The notes under the pieces: model-generated
What the model was told of the DNA's origin: nothing
The model's input: the letters and a program-made list of their open reading frames with translations, nothing else
The model's database searches: none
Assembly (NCBI GenBank): GCA_003508835.1
Contig: PUFA01000006.1
Coordinates: forward strand, 1,922,001 to 1,986,000
Reading direction: 5' to 3'
DNA from: Eonycteris spelaea
Taxonomy: Eukaryota; Chordata; Mammalia; Chiroptera; Pteropodidae
Length of the DNA: 64,000 nt
Part shown: positions 51,065 through 63,169 of the stretch, piece by piece
Layout: every line of letters starts with the position of its first letter
Numbering within the stretch: position 1 is the stretch's first letter
Program-made: the position numbers and the translations under genes

Positions 51065-52210
51065 ACCACACTGTCTTAAATACAATAGATTTATAAAAAA
51101 TATGCCCCCAGTATAGGGCCTACTGCCTTGTTTTTCTCATGAGGTAATGGGTAATTCTTAGCCCTTTACATTTCCACAAATATTTTACAATATTCTTGTC
51201 ATATTGGAATTTTCTTTGGGATTACATTGAATCTATAAATCCATTTGGAGAAACTTGATACATTTAAAATATTGACTCTTCCAATCCATAAACATATCTT
51301 TCCATCTATTTATATCTTCTGCAATGTCTTTCATTAGAGTTTTATAATTTTCTCTGAAGAGGTCTCGTACATATTTGGTAGACTTATTCCTAGGACTTAG
51401 TTTTTTTTAATGCTATTGTGAATTTTTTAATTTTAATTTTGGTTCCTTGCAAGAATGTAGAAATATAATTGATTTTTTTTAAATGTTGATTTATACCTAG
51501 TAGCTGTGTTAAATTATGGTTATTTATCTTTAGATTACAGGCATACCTCATTTTTTTAGCACTGGACTTTATTGCACTTCTCAGATATTGCATTTTTCAC
51601 AAATTGAAGGTAAGACACCCTACGGCAAAAAAATAATGACTCACTGAAAGCTCAGATGATAGCACTTTTTAGGAATAAATAATTTTTTTAATTAAAATAT
51701 GTACTTGTTTTTTTTTTTAGACATAATGCTATTGCACACTTAAACTACAGTATAGTGTAAACATAACTTTTATGTGTATTGGAAAACCGAAAAAATTCAT
51801 GCAACTTACTTTATTGCAGTGGTCTGGAACTGAACCTGCAATATATCTGAGGTCTGCCCGTAATCAGGATTTTTAAAAAACATACAATTATAGTATCTGT
51901 GAATAATGCCTGTTTTTATTCCTTTCCAATCTTCTACCTTTTATTTAATTTTTTTTTTCCATTTTATAAATCATAGCCTATGTCCTCAAAGACAACATTG
52001 AATAGCAGTGACAATTGCAGGTATCCGTGTCTTGTTCCAATCTCAAAAGGAAAATCCAGTTTTTGAACATAAGGGGACAATCTTTGCTTTTCTCTATTGA
52101 TTGGCACTTTGTAAAACAATGGTTGTTAATAATTTCTAGAAACTATCATAGCTTTTTTCTCCTCTCATTGAAAAATAAGTCGCAAGTGCTTATTGTTTCT
52201 TTAGCTTAAA
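51065..52210 (-). mobile_element. L1 ORF2 fragment, antisense, split by a Tigger element
   Basis: 'ttgggattacattgaatctataaatcc', 'cctaggacttag' and then 'gacaacattgaatagcagtgacaattgcaggtatccgtgtcttgttcc' are reverse-complement L1 ORF2. Positions 51538-51860 are a DNA transposon inserted between the two halves. Confidence 0.85.
51538..51860. mobile_element. Non-autonomous Tigger (Tc1/mariner) element
   Basis: Terminal repeats CAGGCATACCTCA and TGAGGTCTGCCCG, flanked by TA on both sides (51536-51537 and 51861-51862), are typical of Tigger. The 323-base body ('tttattgcacttctcagatattgc ... cttactttattgcagtggtctggaac') lacks transposase. Confidence 0.88.
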
Positions 52211-52375
52211 TTAACAGATTTCCTTAAAGTATTTGGCTGCTTAGGTTGAATTAGCAGAAATCCTGACCTCTCATTCTTTTATCCAGAAACCACACCCAGC
52301 AACTATTATAGAGCCACTGAAATAGCCTGAATCTCACCAGCTCCTGAAACAGTTTATCTCAAAGGCTTTGAGTCT

Positions 52376-53450
52376 GTGAAGGGATAAACAAAATGTGGCA
52401 TATACATACAAAGGACTATTACTCAGCCTGAATAAGGGTGGAAAGAGGGTGCAGGAATAGTATGAAAGTGGTTAAGAGATACAGACTTCTTATAAGATAA
52501 ATGAGTATGGATAAATAAGATAAAAAATGTACAATATCATGGCTGTAGCTAACACCGCTGTATAGTTTATTTGAGAGCTGTTGAGAGAATAGATGCCAAA
52601 AGTTCTCATCACGAGGGGAAAAATTTTTTGTGTGAGTATATAAGGTGATGGATGTTAACTAAACTTATTGTGGTAATCATTTCACAGTATATGTATGTCA
52701 TTCTGTACACCTGAAACTTATACAGGGCTGTTTCAATTATATCTCAGAGGAACTGAAAAAAAAATAAATTTAATTGAAAAAGGAAAGAAAGTCTGACACA
52801 TGCTTTAACATGCACGAACCTTGAGGACATTAGACAAAATTATAAGATATCATTTCAATGAAGAATCTAAAGGAGTCAAATTCATAGAGATAGAAAGTAG
52901 ACAGAAGCAGGGGCTGGGGAAGGGGGAAATAGGGAGTCGATGTTTAATAAATATAGAGTTTCAGTTTTGCAAGATGAAAAAGTTCCAGAGATTGGTTACA
53001 GAACAGTGTGAATATACTTAACACTACTGAACTGTACACTTAAAAACAGTTAAAATGTGTTTAAAAAGAAACAACAGACCCAAAATGGAGTCACTTTTGC
53101 TAAGCCCACCAAGGCTTAACATCTAACTTAAATGCAGTTTCAGCCTCTCCCAGGAATGGAATTTTAAGCCAATCAGTCTGAAAATAATCCACTCTCTTAA
53201 CTTCCTTGTCCTACCCTCTGTCTGCCTATGAAAAACTCCCATTTTGTACAACCCTTCAGAGCACCTTCCTATTGACTAGATGGGATGCTACCTGATTCAT
53301 GAGTCATTGAATAAAGCCAATTAAATCTTCAAATTTACTCGGTCAAATTTTTGTTCTTTAGCAGATGATAAATTTTATGGTGTGTTTTACCACAAACAAA
53401 AATAAAAACAAAAAACTTTAGAGTCTATAGCTATATCAGTGTATCTGGTT
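52376..53450 (+). mobile_element. L1 3' end carrying two later insertions
   Basis: The host L1 is seen at 52376-52435, 52776-53057 and 53364-53420. It is interrupted by another L1 3' end (about 52436-52775, flanks aataagg / aaaaagg) and by a solo LTR (53058-53363). Consensus order across the joints supports the nesting. Confidence 0.75.
53058..53363 (+). mobile_element. Solo ERV LTR inserted in L1
   Basis: This 306-base segment begins TGTTTAAAAAG and ends TTCTTTAGCA, with GAATAAAGCC near 53309 as poly(A) signal. Four-base flanks aatg / gatg suggest a target duplication. L1 3' UTR sequence continues directly on both sides. Confidence 0.75.
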
Positions 53451-53579
53451 GTTGGTTAACAAATCAGGCGTTTGGGTTTTTGTTTTTTTTTTTTCCTTCG
53501 TGGCATCATCTGTATTTTCTAAACACACTAATCAATTTTTAAATAATGACAGCTGTACTTACAGTATAATAGCACTTAG

Positions 53580-54338
53580 CAGTATAACAGCTAAGCAGTA
53601 TAATAGCACAGAAAAATCCTTTAGAGCTGGGAGTTTCACTACCAAAGATGAGAATTTGAGCTCTGAGCTGAGTGCAAACTTTATCTGTTTCTTTGGGAAT
53701 AGTTGGAGCTGTGTTTCTAAGGGATGAATAGGGAGCTCATGATCCATTTTCAAAGTCTTTTCCTGCTCATACCCACTTTCTGAACAGCTGTCTCAGCCTG
53801 GACAGCTTCTTCTCATTGTATTTAGGGTAACGCCTTACGGCTCGGAGTGGTCACTAACGTAATAATTGGTTTCCTACTTTGTCATCCAATAGCCATTATT
53901 CCTTCTCCCTATCTTTGCTAGTGTCATCTGAGACGGCATACATGAACAAAGATTTGCCAACCTTTTTAGACTGCTGTTTATACCTATGTACAGTCTTTTT
54001 GCTTAAATTACCCAGAAGAAGAAAATGGCCCATCATGGACCAGACCCATGACCACCAGGCTGAGCAGCTGATAATCCTCTTACGCTTTCTCCAGTTCTGC
54101 AGTAACAAACAACTCCTAGCTCTTAGTGGTTTGGAGCAACAGAATCTATTCTTGCTCATGTTTAAATTTTTGGCTGCAGTATTCAGTTCTTTCATTCTGG
54201 AACCTAGATAAGTAAAGCAGCCTTTATCTAGAACATCCTACTCATGTTGCAGAAGAATCAGTGGTGGAAACACACAATGGCTCCTAAAGCTTCTGCACGC
54301 AAGTGATATATGTCACTTTTACTCACATTTTATTGGCT
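53580..54338. other. Unassigned intergenic sequence
   Basis: No gene or named repeat was identified. Opposed open frames near 53.9-54.2 kb overlap each other and show no recognised domain. Confidence 0.35.
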
Positions 54339-54355
54339 AAAGCAAATCTCTTGAC

Positions 54356-54824
54356 AACATGGATGGACCTAGAAGGTATTATGCTAAGTGAAATAAGTCA
54401 AACAGAGAAAAACAAATACCATATGATTTCACTTATATGTGGAATCTAAAGAACAAAATAAACAAACAAAACAGAAACAGACTCATAGATACAGAGAACA
54501 AATTGATAATCACCAGATGGGAGGGCAGTTGGGGGACTGGATGAAAAGGGTGAAGGGACTGAGAAGTATAAATTGGTAGTTGCAAAATAATCACATAACT
54601 GTAAAGTCCAGCATAGGAAATACAGTCAATAATATCATAACAATTACGTGTGGTGCCAGATGGGTATTAGACTTATTGTGGGGATCACTTTGTGAATTAT
54701 ATAAATGTCTAACCACTGTGTTGTATACCTGAAACTAATATAAAATGTCAACTGTAATTGAAAAATTTTTTAAAAATTCAAAAATAAATAATCCATCCAA
54801 AAATGATCATAATAATAAATAAAT
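54356..54824 (+). mobile_element. 5'-truncated L1 with target-site duplication
   Basis: An L1 3' end ('aacatggatggacctagaaggtattatgctaagtgaaataagtc ... ttgtatacctgaaactaatata') with an A-rich tail. It is flanked by aaagcaaatctcttgac (54339-54355) and aaagcaagtctttgac (54825-54840). Confidence 0.85.
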
Positions 54825-54929
54825 AAAGCAAGTCTTTGACCAAGCTAGACGCCTCTAAAGAGTAGAAGTATAATTCTCTCATAGGCTGAGGCAACAAACA
54901 ATTAAGAGCAATGAGATAGCGTACTAATG

Positions 54930-55140
54930 TTGTGTTTAAGACTTTTGTATCTATGTTTATGGGTGAGATGGGTCTACAATTTTTCTTTCTCCAAGCTTCC
55001 TGGTCAGGTTTTGATATCAAGGTTACGTTGACCTCATAAACTGACACGAAGGATGTTCCCTCTTCATTAGTTCTCTGGCAACATTGGTATAAGATTGGAA
55101 TCCGGTCTTCCTTAGATGTTCCGTAGAACTCACTAGTGGC
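54930..55140 (-). mobile_element. L1 reverse-transcriptase scrap, antisense
   Basis: On the - strand it encodes LISKPDQEAWRKKNCRPISP and INIDTKVLN, an L1 ORF2 reverse-transcriptase motif. This explains part of a 152-codon open frame here. The upstream half of that frame (55140-55236) is not recognised. Confidence 0.75.
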
Positions 55141-55789
55141 AGTCAAGCTGCCATCTTGCTTCTGTACCGTAGGCTCAGCAGATGCACTGGTTGAGGCTTC
55201 TTCCTTATGGCTGCTTTTCACTTCCTGTGGTAACACTCCTCCTAAAAATAAACGATAACATTCTCTCTAACATCCAGCAAATCAGATACAAAACATTGCT
55301 TCTCTCCTATATGACCCTTAATAATTTCCCCTGTTAAATCCAGCCTGTGTTATTTTCCAATTCCTACAAAGAGAAAGCTCATGATAGCTTTACAGATATT
55401 ACCAAACTAACAATATTGTATGTTATCCCCTCCCCAAACACAGATTTAGGTAGGTCAGTGAGATTCTCAATGCAAGTTCCATTTGGGCTTTGGTTTCAAC
55501 AGGAGGGTGTGAAGAGGTTCCCTTTGTCTTTCATGCATGGTGTGCAATGGGTCAAACTTGTTGCCCTCAGTCCAGTTTATTCCTTTGCTGCTTGCGAATT
55601 TGTTATGGTTTATATTTATTCCTTTTTCCACCTGAAGTGATACCTAATTGTGGACATTGTAGGAAAATGGGAATTTTTCATTTCTGGAGGAGGAAGAATT
55701 TCTGACGGTCCTCCCTACCCTTTGCTGTAGCTATCCAAAAGGAGTGTATTATTCTTCTAAAATCTTATACTGACTTTCCACATGGAAAT

Positions 55790-55935
55790 GCTCTAGCTCT
55801 TTGCCAGCATAGCACAGGAGCTTGGTAGAAATGCAGAATTCTTGGCCTCTCTCAGACCTACAAAACCAGAATCTGCATTTTAACCAACACCCTCAGGTGA
55901 CCTGTGGGCACACTAAAGTTTAAGAAGCCCTCCTC
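55790..55935. mobile_element. MER5-type hAT-Charlie fossil
   Basis: The core 'gagcttggtagaaatgcagaattcttgg ... cagacctacaaaaccagaatctgcattttaac ... gcacactaaagtttaagaagcc' is MER5A-like. Confidence 0.8.
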
Positions 55936-56149
55936 TAGCTAATGCCATGGCAGAAGCAGTGGCCACTTATCTTCCCCATGTCGCACTACTCCCCCATCAG
56001 TACGTTTCTTCTGGGCATCCTGTCTGCCAAATTCAGGAGAGGACAATAAGAGACTAGTGTCATGCGGCAATTCTCCATGTGGACACATAGCACACCCCTA
56101 TGTGTCCCCTAAACCCTTCAGGTAGCTGCAAAATCAGAAGTGTTTTTAT

Positions 56150-56555
56150 TATAACACAAAGATGTTATTTGCCTTTTTCACTCTCATTCTCACAAGTGTG
56201 TAGAGTTCTCCAGAAGCTACATGACGTGATACTGCAACAGATTGAATGCAGGTGTAGAGATACGAGACTTTAGCTGCCCCTCTTAAGCCAGATAGTAGAG
56301 AGGTTTGCAAAAACGTAAAATAATGACAATCTTCTCATGAAATATTTTTTGAAAATATAGCTGTTTTTATTCAAAATATTAGTTATGTTAACGTGCAGTT
56401 GCTTTTAATTTCCAAAATATTTTTAAATTCTCAGTTTTAATATCCAATATAGTAAATATTGATCGTTGTAATCCACAAATGCAAAAGGTGTTTAGGTTCT
56501 CAAATTTTAAGAGTTCAACAAAGTCTGAAACCCAAAAGTTTAAGAACTGCTGCTT
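56150..56555. mobile_element. hAT-Charlie-type DNA transposon fossil
   Basis: 'ctctcattctcacaagtgtgtagagttctccagaagctacatgacgtgatac' and a terminal 'gaaacccaaaagtttaagaactgctgc' fit a non-autonomous hAT family of mammals. The subfamily is not assigned. Confidence 0.5.
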
Positions 56556-56705
56556 TAATGGATGTCTGTGCGTGCGCGTGCGTGCACACGCAGTGAGTTG
56601 TGTATCCTGCAGGTTTTTGGTTGTTTTGTGTTGCATGGCCCTACATTTTTCTCTTTTGATTATTTTTCTCTTCACCATTACATCTCCAAAGGGTGCCTCT
56701 CCTTT

Positions 56706-56708
<3 letters not shown>

Positions 56709-56738
<30 letters not shown>
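56709..56738. repeat. Poly(T) run
   Basis: About 28 consecutive T residues, likely a reverse-oriented retroelement tail. The open frames across it are low-complexity artefacts. Confidence 0.9.
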
Positions 56739-57097
56739 CTTCTATTTCCCCAGATGCATTCCTTTTCTGAGATTGCCTCCCTAGCCCAAACACCTTTTTA
56801 CATCTCTTCCCCTGTAGTCAGTGTTCTGATCTACCAGAATTCTTTTTAGGGGTTTTTCACTTAGCAGTGATTTTTGATCAGTCTTTGACCTGCTGTTAGC
56901 TGCTCCCTCTTATCTTCTACAGTTTTTCCAGGGCTGGCCCAACTCTCCACATATATCTGCAGTAGGATCATGAAAGATCTCATTGAGATTTGATGTTTAT
57001 TTTTCTAGTTACAGGTAATTTGAAGTTTGGGCATTTTCTGTTATCTAGTTATGCTGAAAGCGTAGGTTTTGTTTTATTTATTTTTCTTGTTCTATAT

Positions 57098-57534
57098 CAG
57101 GAATCAGAAAATTTTTTTATTGTTTGTTTTTTTTTAGGCGAGGCAACCCTTGGTTGACCTCACAGATTTCAAGGACCTTGTCAGCTTACAATCCCTTATT
57201 TTTTAATTTTTTACGCCTACAGCCACTGTCTTCCTAGGTGGTCTCCCATCCAAGTACTAACCAGGCCCGACCCCACTTAGATTTCGAGATCAGAAGGGAC
57301 CGGCTTGTCCAGGATAGCATGACTGTAGACGCAAACTTTTTCTCGAAGGGCCAAATAGTAAATATTTTAGGCTTTTGAGCTGTACTATCTCTGTTGCAAC
57401 TACTTAACCCTGCCATGTAGCGTGAAAGCAGCCATAAAAACAATGCTTAGACTCATGGGTGTAGCTGTGTTCCAATAAACCTTTATTTACAAAGACAGTT
57501 GCGCATTCCATAGGCCTTAATTTGCTGATCCCTC
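57098..57534. mobile_element. hAT-like element interrupted by a 5S-derived insertion
   Basis: Terminal repeats CAGGAATCAG and CTGATCCCTC with 8-base flanks ttctatat / ttttatat (57090-57097 and 57535-57542) fit hAT. The body 'aagggccaaatagtaaatattttaggctttt ... gtgttccaataaacctttatttacaaagaca' is a familiar mammalian non-autonomous family whose name I am not sure of. Confidence 0.75.
57117..57330 (-). mobile_element. 5S rRNA-derived SINE or retroposed 5S pseudogene
   Basis: 57215-57330 is a - strand 5S rRNA copy of 116 bases beginning GTCTACAGTCATG. Its internal C-box region (GCCTGGTTAGTACTTGGATG then GGAGACC) is intact, while the A-box is altered (AATCTAAGTGGGG). A non-5S body follows to about 57130 and then an A-rich tail. 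Flanks aaaatttttt / caaacttttt suggest target duplication. The 5S head plus unrelated body is the architecture of 5S-derived SINEs reported from fruit bats. Confidence 0.75.
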
Positions 57535-58540
57535 TTTTATATTGTTATTTGAAATGTGAAGAGATTCAAATTTAGGTAGCCTCTATTATCCTTGACAACC
57601 CGTATTATTTTGTAGGGGTAATTTACATATGCCAAAATAAAATACAAGTCTCTATATTGTAGACACAGCGAGGCACCACCCACATGCCCCTTTAGGAAGA
57701 ACTTGTTTCCCAGCTGCAGGGACTGCATTAGGCAGACAGCCTCCAGCTGTCAGGCTATTTCAGATCCACAGAGAGCTGCCTGCCCAAGGTCATACATTTT
57801 CCAACACCAAGAAGGGCTGTGGGACCTAAAGGCCCAGCTATTTTCACCTAACATGGAACTCTTCAATGTGCAATACTTGCTCCAGAGCTCCCTGCCCGGT
57901 TAGTTGAGGATTTGTAGGACCTGCATTATAGTTCAAGTTCCTCTGCCCAGTCCTGCTTCTTCCCCCTTCCTTTCATAAGTGTTGATTCCTAGCACATTTC
58001 TTGCACCTCAGATTCCATCTCAGCATCTGCTTTTGGAAAATCCATCTGTGATATGGATTGCAAATATGGATTGTGATTATGATTGATTATGCTACAATTT
58101 TTTTTTTTCCCAATAGTCCTGCCTTATTGCCATCGTCTATTTACTTTTCTGCTTCCATCCTTTGAGATTTGACACCCGGCTCACTGTCACTCTCTGCAAC
58201 ACTACTCCTGTGATAATCCCTAATGATTTCAGTATGCACAGACATCTTCCTTCTAATGCTCTGGCCTCTCAGTTCCTTGGCACCTCTCCTCCAGTGGTCT
58301 TTTCAGACACCCTACCTCAGCCATTTATTCCTATGAACATACTCTAAATTTTGTCATTACGAATGATGGCAACCCCTCTATAATTCCAGTGTCACGTACT
58401 CTACTCTTAATCAACTCCTCCTATATTTCCAGCTCACACTAACACTCCAACTTCGACGAGTCTTTGGTCTCACTATTACCTACAATCCATTAATCTTACC
58501 ACCTTTACTCTTTCCCAGACCCTCTCATGTCCTTCCTTCC

Positions 58541-59428
58541 TGTCATGGATTGAGTTCTGTTTCTCCAAAATTCATATATTGAAGCCCTTATCTCCAATAT
58601 GACTGCATTTGGAGATAGAGCCTTTAAGGAGGTAATTAAAATTAAATGAAGTCATAAAGGTGGAGCCCTAATCTAATAGGACTGGTGTCCTTATAAGAAG
58701 AGGAAGATATTAGACTGTGTGAAATAAGTCGGACAGAGAAAGACAAATACCATATGTTCTTACTTATATGTGGAATCTAAAAACAACAACAACAAACAAA
58801 AAACCAAGCTCATAGCTACAGAGACTAGAAGACTGGTGGTTACCAGAGGTGGGGCAGGGGTGGGGGGCAAAATGGGTGAAGGGGAGAGAACGTCTAAACT
58901 TCCGGTTATAATATAAGTAAGTCATGGGGAAGTAATGTACATACAGCATGGTGACCAGAGCTCATAATACTATATTGCGTATTTTCAAATTGCTAAGAGA
59001 GTAACTCTTAAAGTTCTCATCGGAAGAAAAAAAATATATAACTATGTATGGTGAAGGATGTTAACTAGGTATATTGCGGTGATCATTTTGCAAATTATAC
59101 AAGTATGGAATCATGATGTTGTACAGCAAAAAACTATGTATAATGTTAGGTGTCAATTATACCTTAATTAAAAAAAGAAGAGGAAGAGGAAGCGGTACCA
59201 GACCCGCCACCCCTTTCTGTCTCTGTCCACGCACGTAGGAGAGACCATGTGAAGATACGGCAAGAGGACGACTATCTGCAAGCTAGGAAGAGAAACTTCG
59301 CCAGGAACCAGCCCTGCCAGCACGTCGACCTTGGACTGTCCACCTCTAGAACTGTGAAAACATCAGCATCAGTTGTTTAAGCTACCCAATCTGTGATATT
59401 TTGTTATGGCAACCCAAGCTGACTAACA
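58541..59428 (+). mobile_element. MLT1-type LTR, interrupted by L1
   Basis: It starts TGTCATGGATTGAGTTCTG and ends GCAACCCAAGCTGACTAACA, with 'ggtgtccttataagaagagg' and 'ccagaactgtgaaaa'-like landmarks of MLT1. Positions 58708-59174 are a later L1, so the LTR proper is about 410 bases. Confidence 0.85.
58708..59174 (+). mobile_element. 5'-truncated L1 inside MLT1
   Basis: An L1 3' end ('gaaataagtcggacagagaaagacaaatacc ... gtcaattataccttaatt') with an A tail. It is flanked by an exact 13-base duplication AAGAAGAGGAAGA (58695-58707 and 59175-59187). Confidence 0.93.
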
Positions 59429-60849
59429 TGTTTCCTTACCCAGTTTAAATGCCGAGCGATCATAATCAACCATCGCAAGTGCCTTCAACTCCCCTTGGGC
59501 CAGTCCTCAGTTTGTAGTATTTGCTTGGCAAAGCCCAAACCAGTTCTCCCCAGCTACTCCATGTCCTGCAGCAATGCTGTCGGACACGGCAGAAGAGAAG
59601 CCGTTGGGCTGCTTTAAAATTGACCACTCATCTCCAGTGGGCACTTAACTTCCCAGCAATTATTAATACATTTTTCTAGTCCATTAACTCTCCTACTCTC
59701 CTAGTTAATTATTTCACATTTTTTCCTCCCTCTTCATACCGGTTCTATCCTAACTCCCTGCTGATGACCTTCTCCTTCTTTCACTAATAGAGGCCACCAG
59801 GAGAGAATTTCCACAGCTTTCGCTGTCAATTCCACCAATCTACTAACATCTACCCACAAGTACTCTGCCTTCTTCCTGGGCTGTTTGTGCCCTCATTTTG
59901 CTCCTGCAATTTCTCAACTCTCTTAAAGCATGAATATTCGCTCTAATGGATAACTGCCACCAACATTCAGAGATGCGTGTATTATCTCTCACCGACCTCC
60001 GCCCCACCACACACATGAAAAAAAAAAAAAAAAACAAGGCAAAGACATCCCTTTACTCTTTCCCCTCCTAGCTATTATACTGTTTCCCTGCTCCCTTTTA
60101 AAGTAAAATCCCTCACGATAATATCTCTACGCTCACCGTCTCCAATTTTTCTCCATCTGATCTTCCCTGAATCCACTTCAGTCAGGTTTTCGCTCCTGTT
60201 GGCCCTTCAGAGCTGGCCCACTCTCTGCTTCATCTTACTCAATGACCAGCAGTATTTGATCAAAGAGTTGATCAAACTCTTCTTGAATACATTTTCTTTA
60301 TTGGATTCTCAAATGACATAATCTCCTGTTTATCTTTCACCTCAGTAGCGCTCTTTTTCTTTTCCCAGTAAGCTTTTTACTGGTTCCTTCTCATCTCCCA
60401 AACACTCTAATAACAGGCGTGCACCAGACCACTTCTCTCTTTTCAATGAAACTTAGGTGTGTAGAATTTACTAACCATCTTGGAAAGCTCTTCCTCAGAT
60501 ACCCAACGTGGCTTCCTTTTTCTTCTTCTGGCTTTACTCAAAGGTCTCCTTCCCAGCGAAGCCTTGCCTGGCCACCATATCTAAAAACTGCAATCTTCTT
60601 ACCGTCTACCACATACATACTGGTTCCTCCCTTTCCTTGCTTTATTTTTCTTGTTAGCACTAATTACTACCTAACATAATTCAGCTCCTGTACCTGATCA
60701 TTTTCTGTCTTTCCCATTGGAAACGTAAGCTGCTGAGGGAGAAATGCTTGCCTTATTTAATCACTACTTATGCCCCAGCATCTAGAGCAGTGCCTGTTAT
60801 ATAACAGGTGCTCAACAAATATTCATTAAATGAATGAACAGTAACGCAA

Positions 60850-63165
60850 CTTGCCCGTAATACAAGTAGCTCATCCTCTACCACAAGGCATTTGTAATAT
60901 TTAGATTATTTCTACCCAGGCAAAGAAACATTGTTCATTTGATTATGACTTGGTAATCCATATATAATTTTAGAACAGAGAGAAACCAGCAATGAAGGTA
61001 ACGGTTTACACTGTCCGCCATTAATCAAAGACTTCTGAAGAGCTTCACTCCCAGGTTTAGGCACTTTATCCTTCCACCGTGACCAGGACTCTCAGTTTTC
61101 AGGTCAAATTGTGAAGGAGGCATGTAAAGCCTTACTGACACTAATACTTTCGACTGCTCTTATCACCCCAATTAACTCAGCATGGTAGAAAGGCAAAATG
61201 AGTTTTCAAAAAATAAATCAGCCAAATGTAGAGACCAAAATGGCCAGGTGTCTTGTCCATAATTCTCAAGACCATGAGGTCTCTAGCCAACAGAAGGACT
61301 GGATAGGCTCATGAAACTTCCTGCTATACTTCCAGTGGCTATCCACTTGGAAGGAAAACATTTATGTATTAAATTGCATTTTTCTACATGATTACAAAGC
61401 ATTACTGGAGAGCGTCAAAACTTTCTATTCACAGGAACAAGAAACCTAAACAATCACCTTGGTAAACTGAGCTAATCTACAAACTGAAGATTGAATATAC
61501 ATAGAGATTCATCAGAAGAAAGAAGCATCACTTGAACTTCACTGGAGGGGCCCATCCCAGCTTGTACCTACCACCCATACATCCTGGTCCAGGCTTCCCA
61601 CCTTAAGAAGACATCTGCCCCAGGGACACAGCAGCTTCTAGCCTATTTCATGAACTTTTAACCTTAACAACAACTTAGTGGATACTTTATATTGGTTCAT
61701 TATTTGCTCTCTGGATGCCAACTGATACTTTTCCTAACAAAGGAAGCTGGGAGTGGGCCAGTTTGTGAGCAACATAAGAGGTTACAACTTTAAAGAATAA
61801 TTCTGTCACTAACCTCTCTTCTGCAAGGAAAAAAGCTTAAGAAAATTGGCAATTTTTTCCCACTAGGCCAAAAAAAAAAAAGGCCTTGCTCAATTCTTCT
61901 GGCAAAGAGATCAAATGATGAGGTCAGCTCCACCAGACAGTCACCAAGGCATCTCCAAGAGTTGGATTGGATCAGTTCTCATGGGATATGCATAATACCA
62001 GTGTCCCTCAACCAGAAAGATTTCTGAAGCCCAGGAATGCAAAAAAAGTTGTTTTTGATTGCTGCTGGAACAGGACCAATAAAGCCTTCCAAATGCACCC
62101 TGTCCCCAGTGTAATTTCTAATATTTCCACACTTTTTTCTACAAATAGCTATCACCACTAAAGGGTTTTAATGTTTCACTCAAAATGGATTAGTTCCTGT
62201 GGCCAGTCGCCAATGTAATTATAATGAATGTTGTATTAATTCTTACGGTATTTTCCTGAATTCAATACATCACTGTATCTTAATCTTCCGCTATTCAGTT
62301 GCTCAATTGCCCAATTAGACTGTTGGTGATCATTTATGGGGACTTATTTCATCTGTTGTACATGAGCTTACTTTTGGCACCCACGGAATTGGTCTGGCGT
62401 ATGTGATTATGAGGATATTATCCCGGTTATGCACCACTTCTAGTCTCTCCCCTAAGCAAAATTATAGAATCTCAGAGAAATAACTGAAACGAAAAGGCTT
62501 TGAACATTAACTTTCTCAATATATGGTGTTGCCAGGTCCATTAAGAAAAATTATCTAACGTTTTAGAACAAGTTGGTAATGTCACATACATTAACACTCT
62601 AGAAGATATTGTGACAAAAAGACTTCTGCTACTAGCAGTGTGACTTACTACATATTCTGAAAAGCCCTTCTGCTTAAAATCATACTGATACTGGATACAT
62701 TTCAAATATATATATATATCTATTCATGTACTTTGCTAGAACCTCAGACACTGTGGAAAATACCAAGGGTCTAAAACAGAGACAAAGAGGTAGAATTAAT
62801 GATATGCCAACGTGGAAGCTAGGCCATTATGGGGAAATCGCCAATACCAGAAACATAGAACTTTGGGGATAAATAGACATTATGGGAAATGGAAAGCAAG
62901 TCTTGGGCCTACACAAAGCAGAGTGATAAAAACAAACAAGCGAACAAACAAACTGTTTCTGTTGTGACTTTGAGCAAAAATGATAGCCTCCCCAGAGAAA
63001 TTTTACCCATGAACCTGCCCTCTCAAGAGTCTGAGGTTCAAATTTATATAATCTTAATCTTATAGCTGTTTAGCCAAATATGAGTAAACAATTAAAAAAG
63101 AAAATTTGCCACATGAGGAAATAAACCACAGTCAGAGTCAGCAGAAATAGCGACAGCAAAACAGA
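60850..63165. other. Unassigned intergenic sequence
   Basis: No gene or clear repeat family was recognised. It contains a short (TA)n run near 62707-62720. An LTR-like piece near 62000-62110 ('aataaagccttccaaatgc') is possible but unproven. Confidence 0.35.
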
Positions 63166-63169
63166 TTTA

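Larger units (their letters stand above)
58110..60845 (+). mobile_element. L2 (ORF2 to 3' end), interrupted by MLT1 and L1
   Basis: L2 sequence at 58110-58540 resumes at about 59430 and runs through 'gaggccaccaggagagaatttccacagctttcgctgtcaattccacc', 'ccacttcagtcaggttttcgctcctgttgg', 'gaagccttgcctggccacc' to the conserved 3' end 'acaggtgctcaacaaatattcattaaatgaatgaac' (60840). It is one of the longest L2 copies in the window. Its frames are decayed. Confidence 0.8.

Noticed and set aside
54778..55236. 152-codon - strand frame
   Set aside because: The middle is L1 reverse-transcriptase sequence and the rest has no recognised domain or splice context.
57215..57330. Functional 5S rRNA gene
   Set aside because: The A-box is altered and the head is short, followed by a body and A-rich tail within a transposon, so it is a retroposed derivative.
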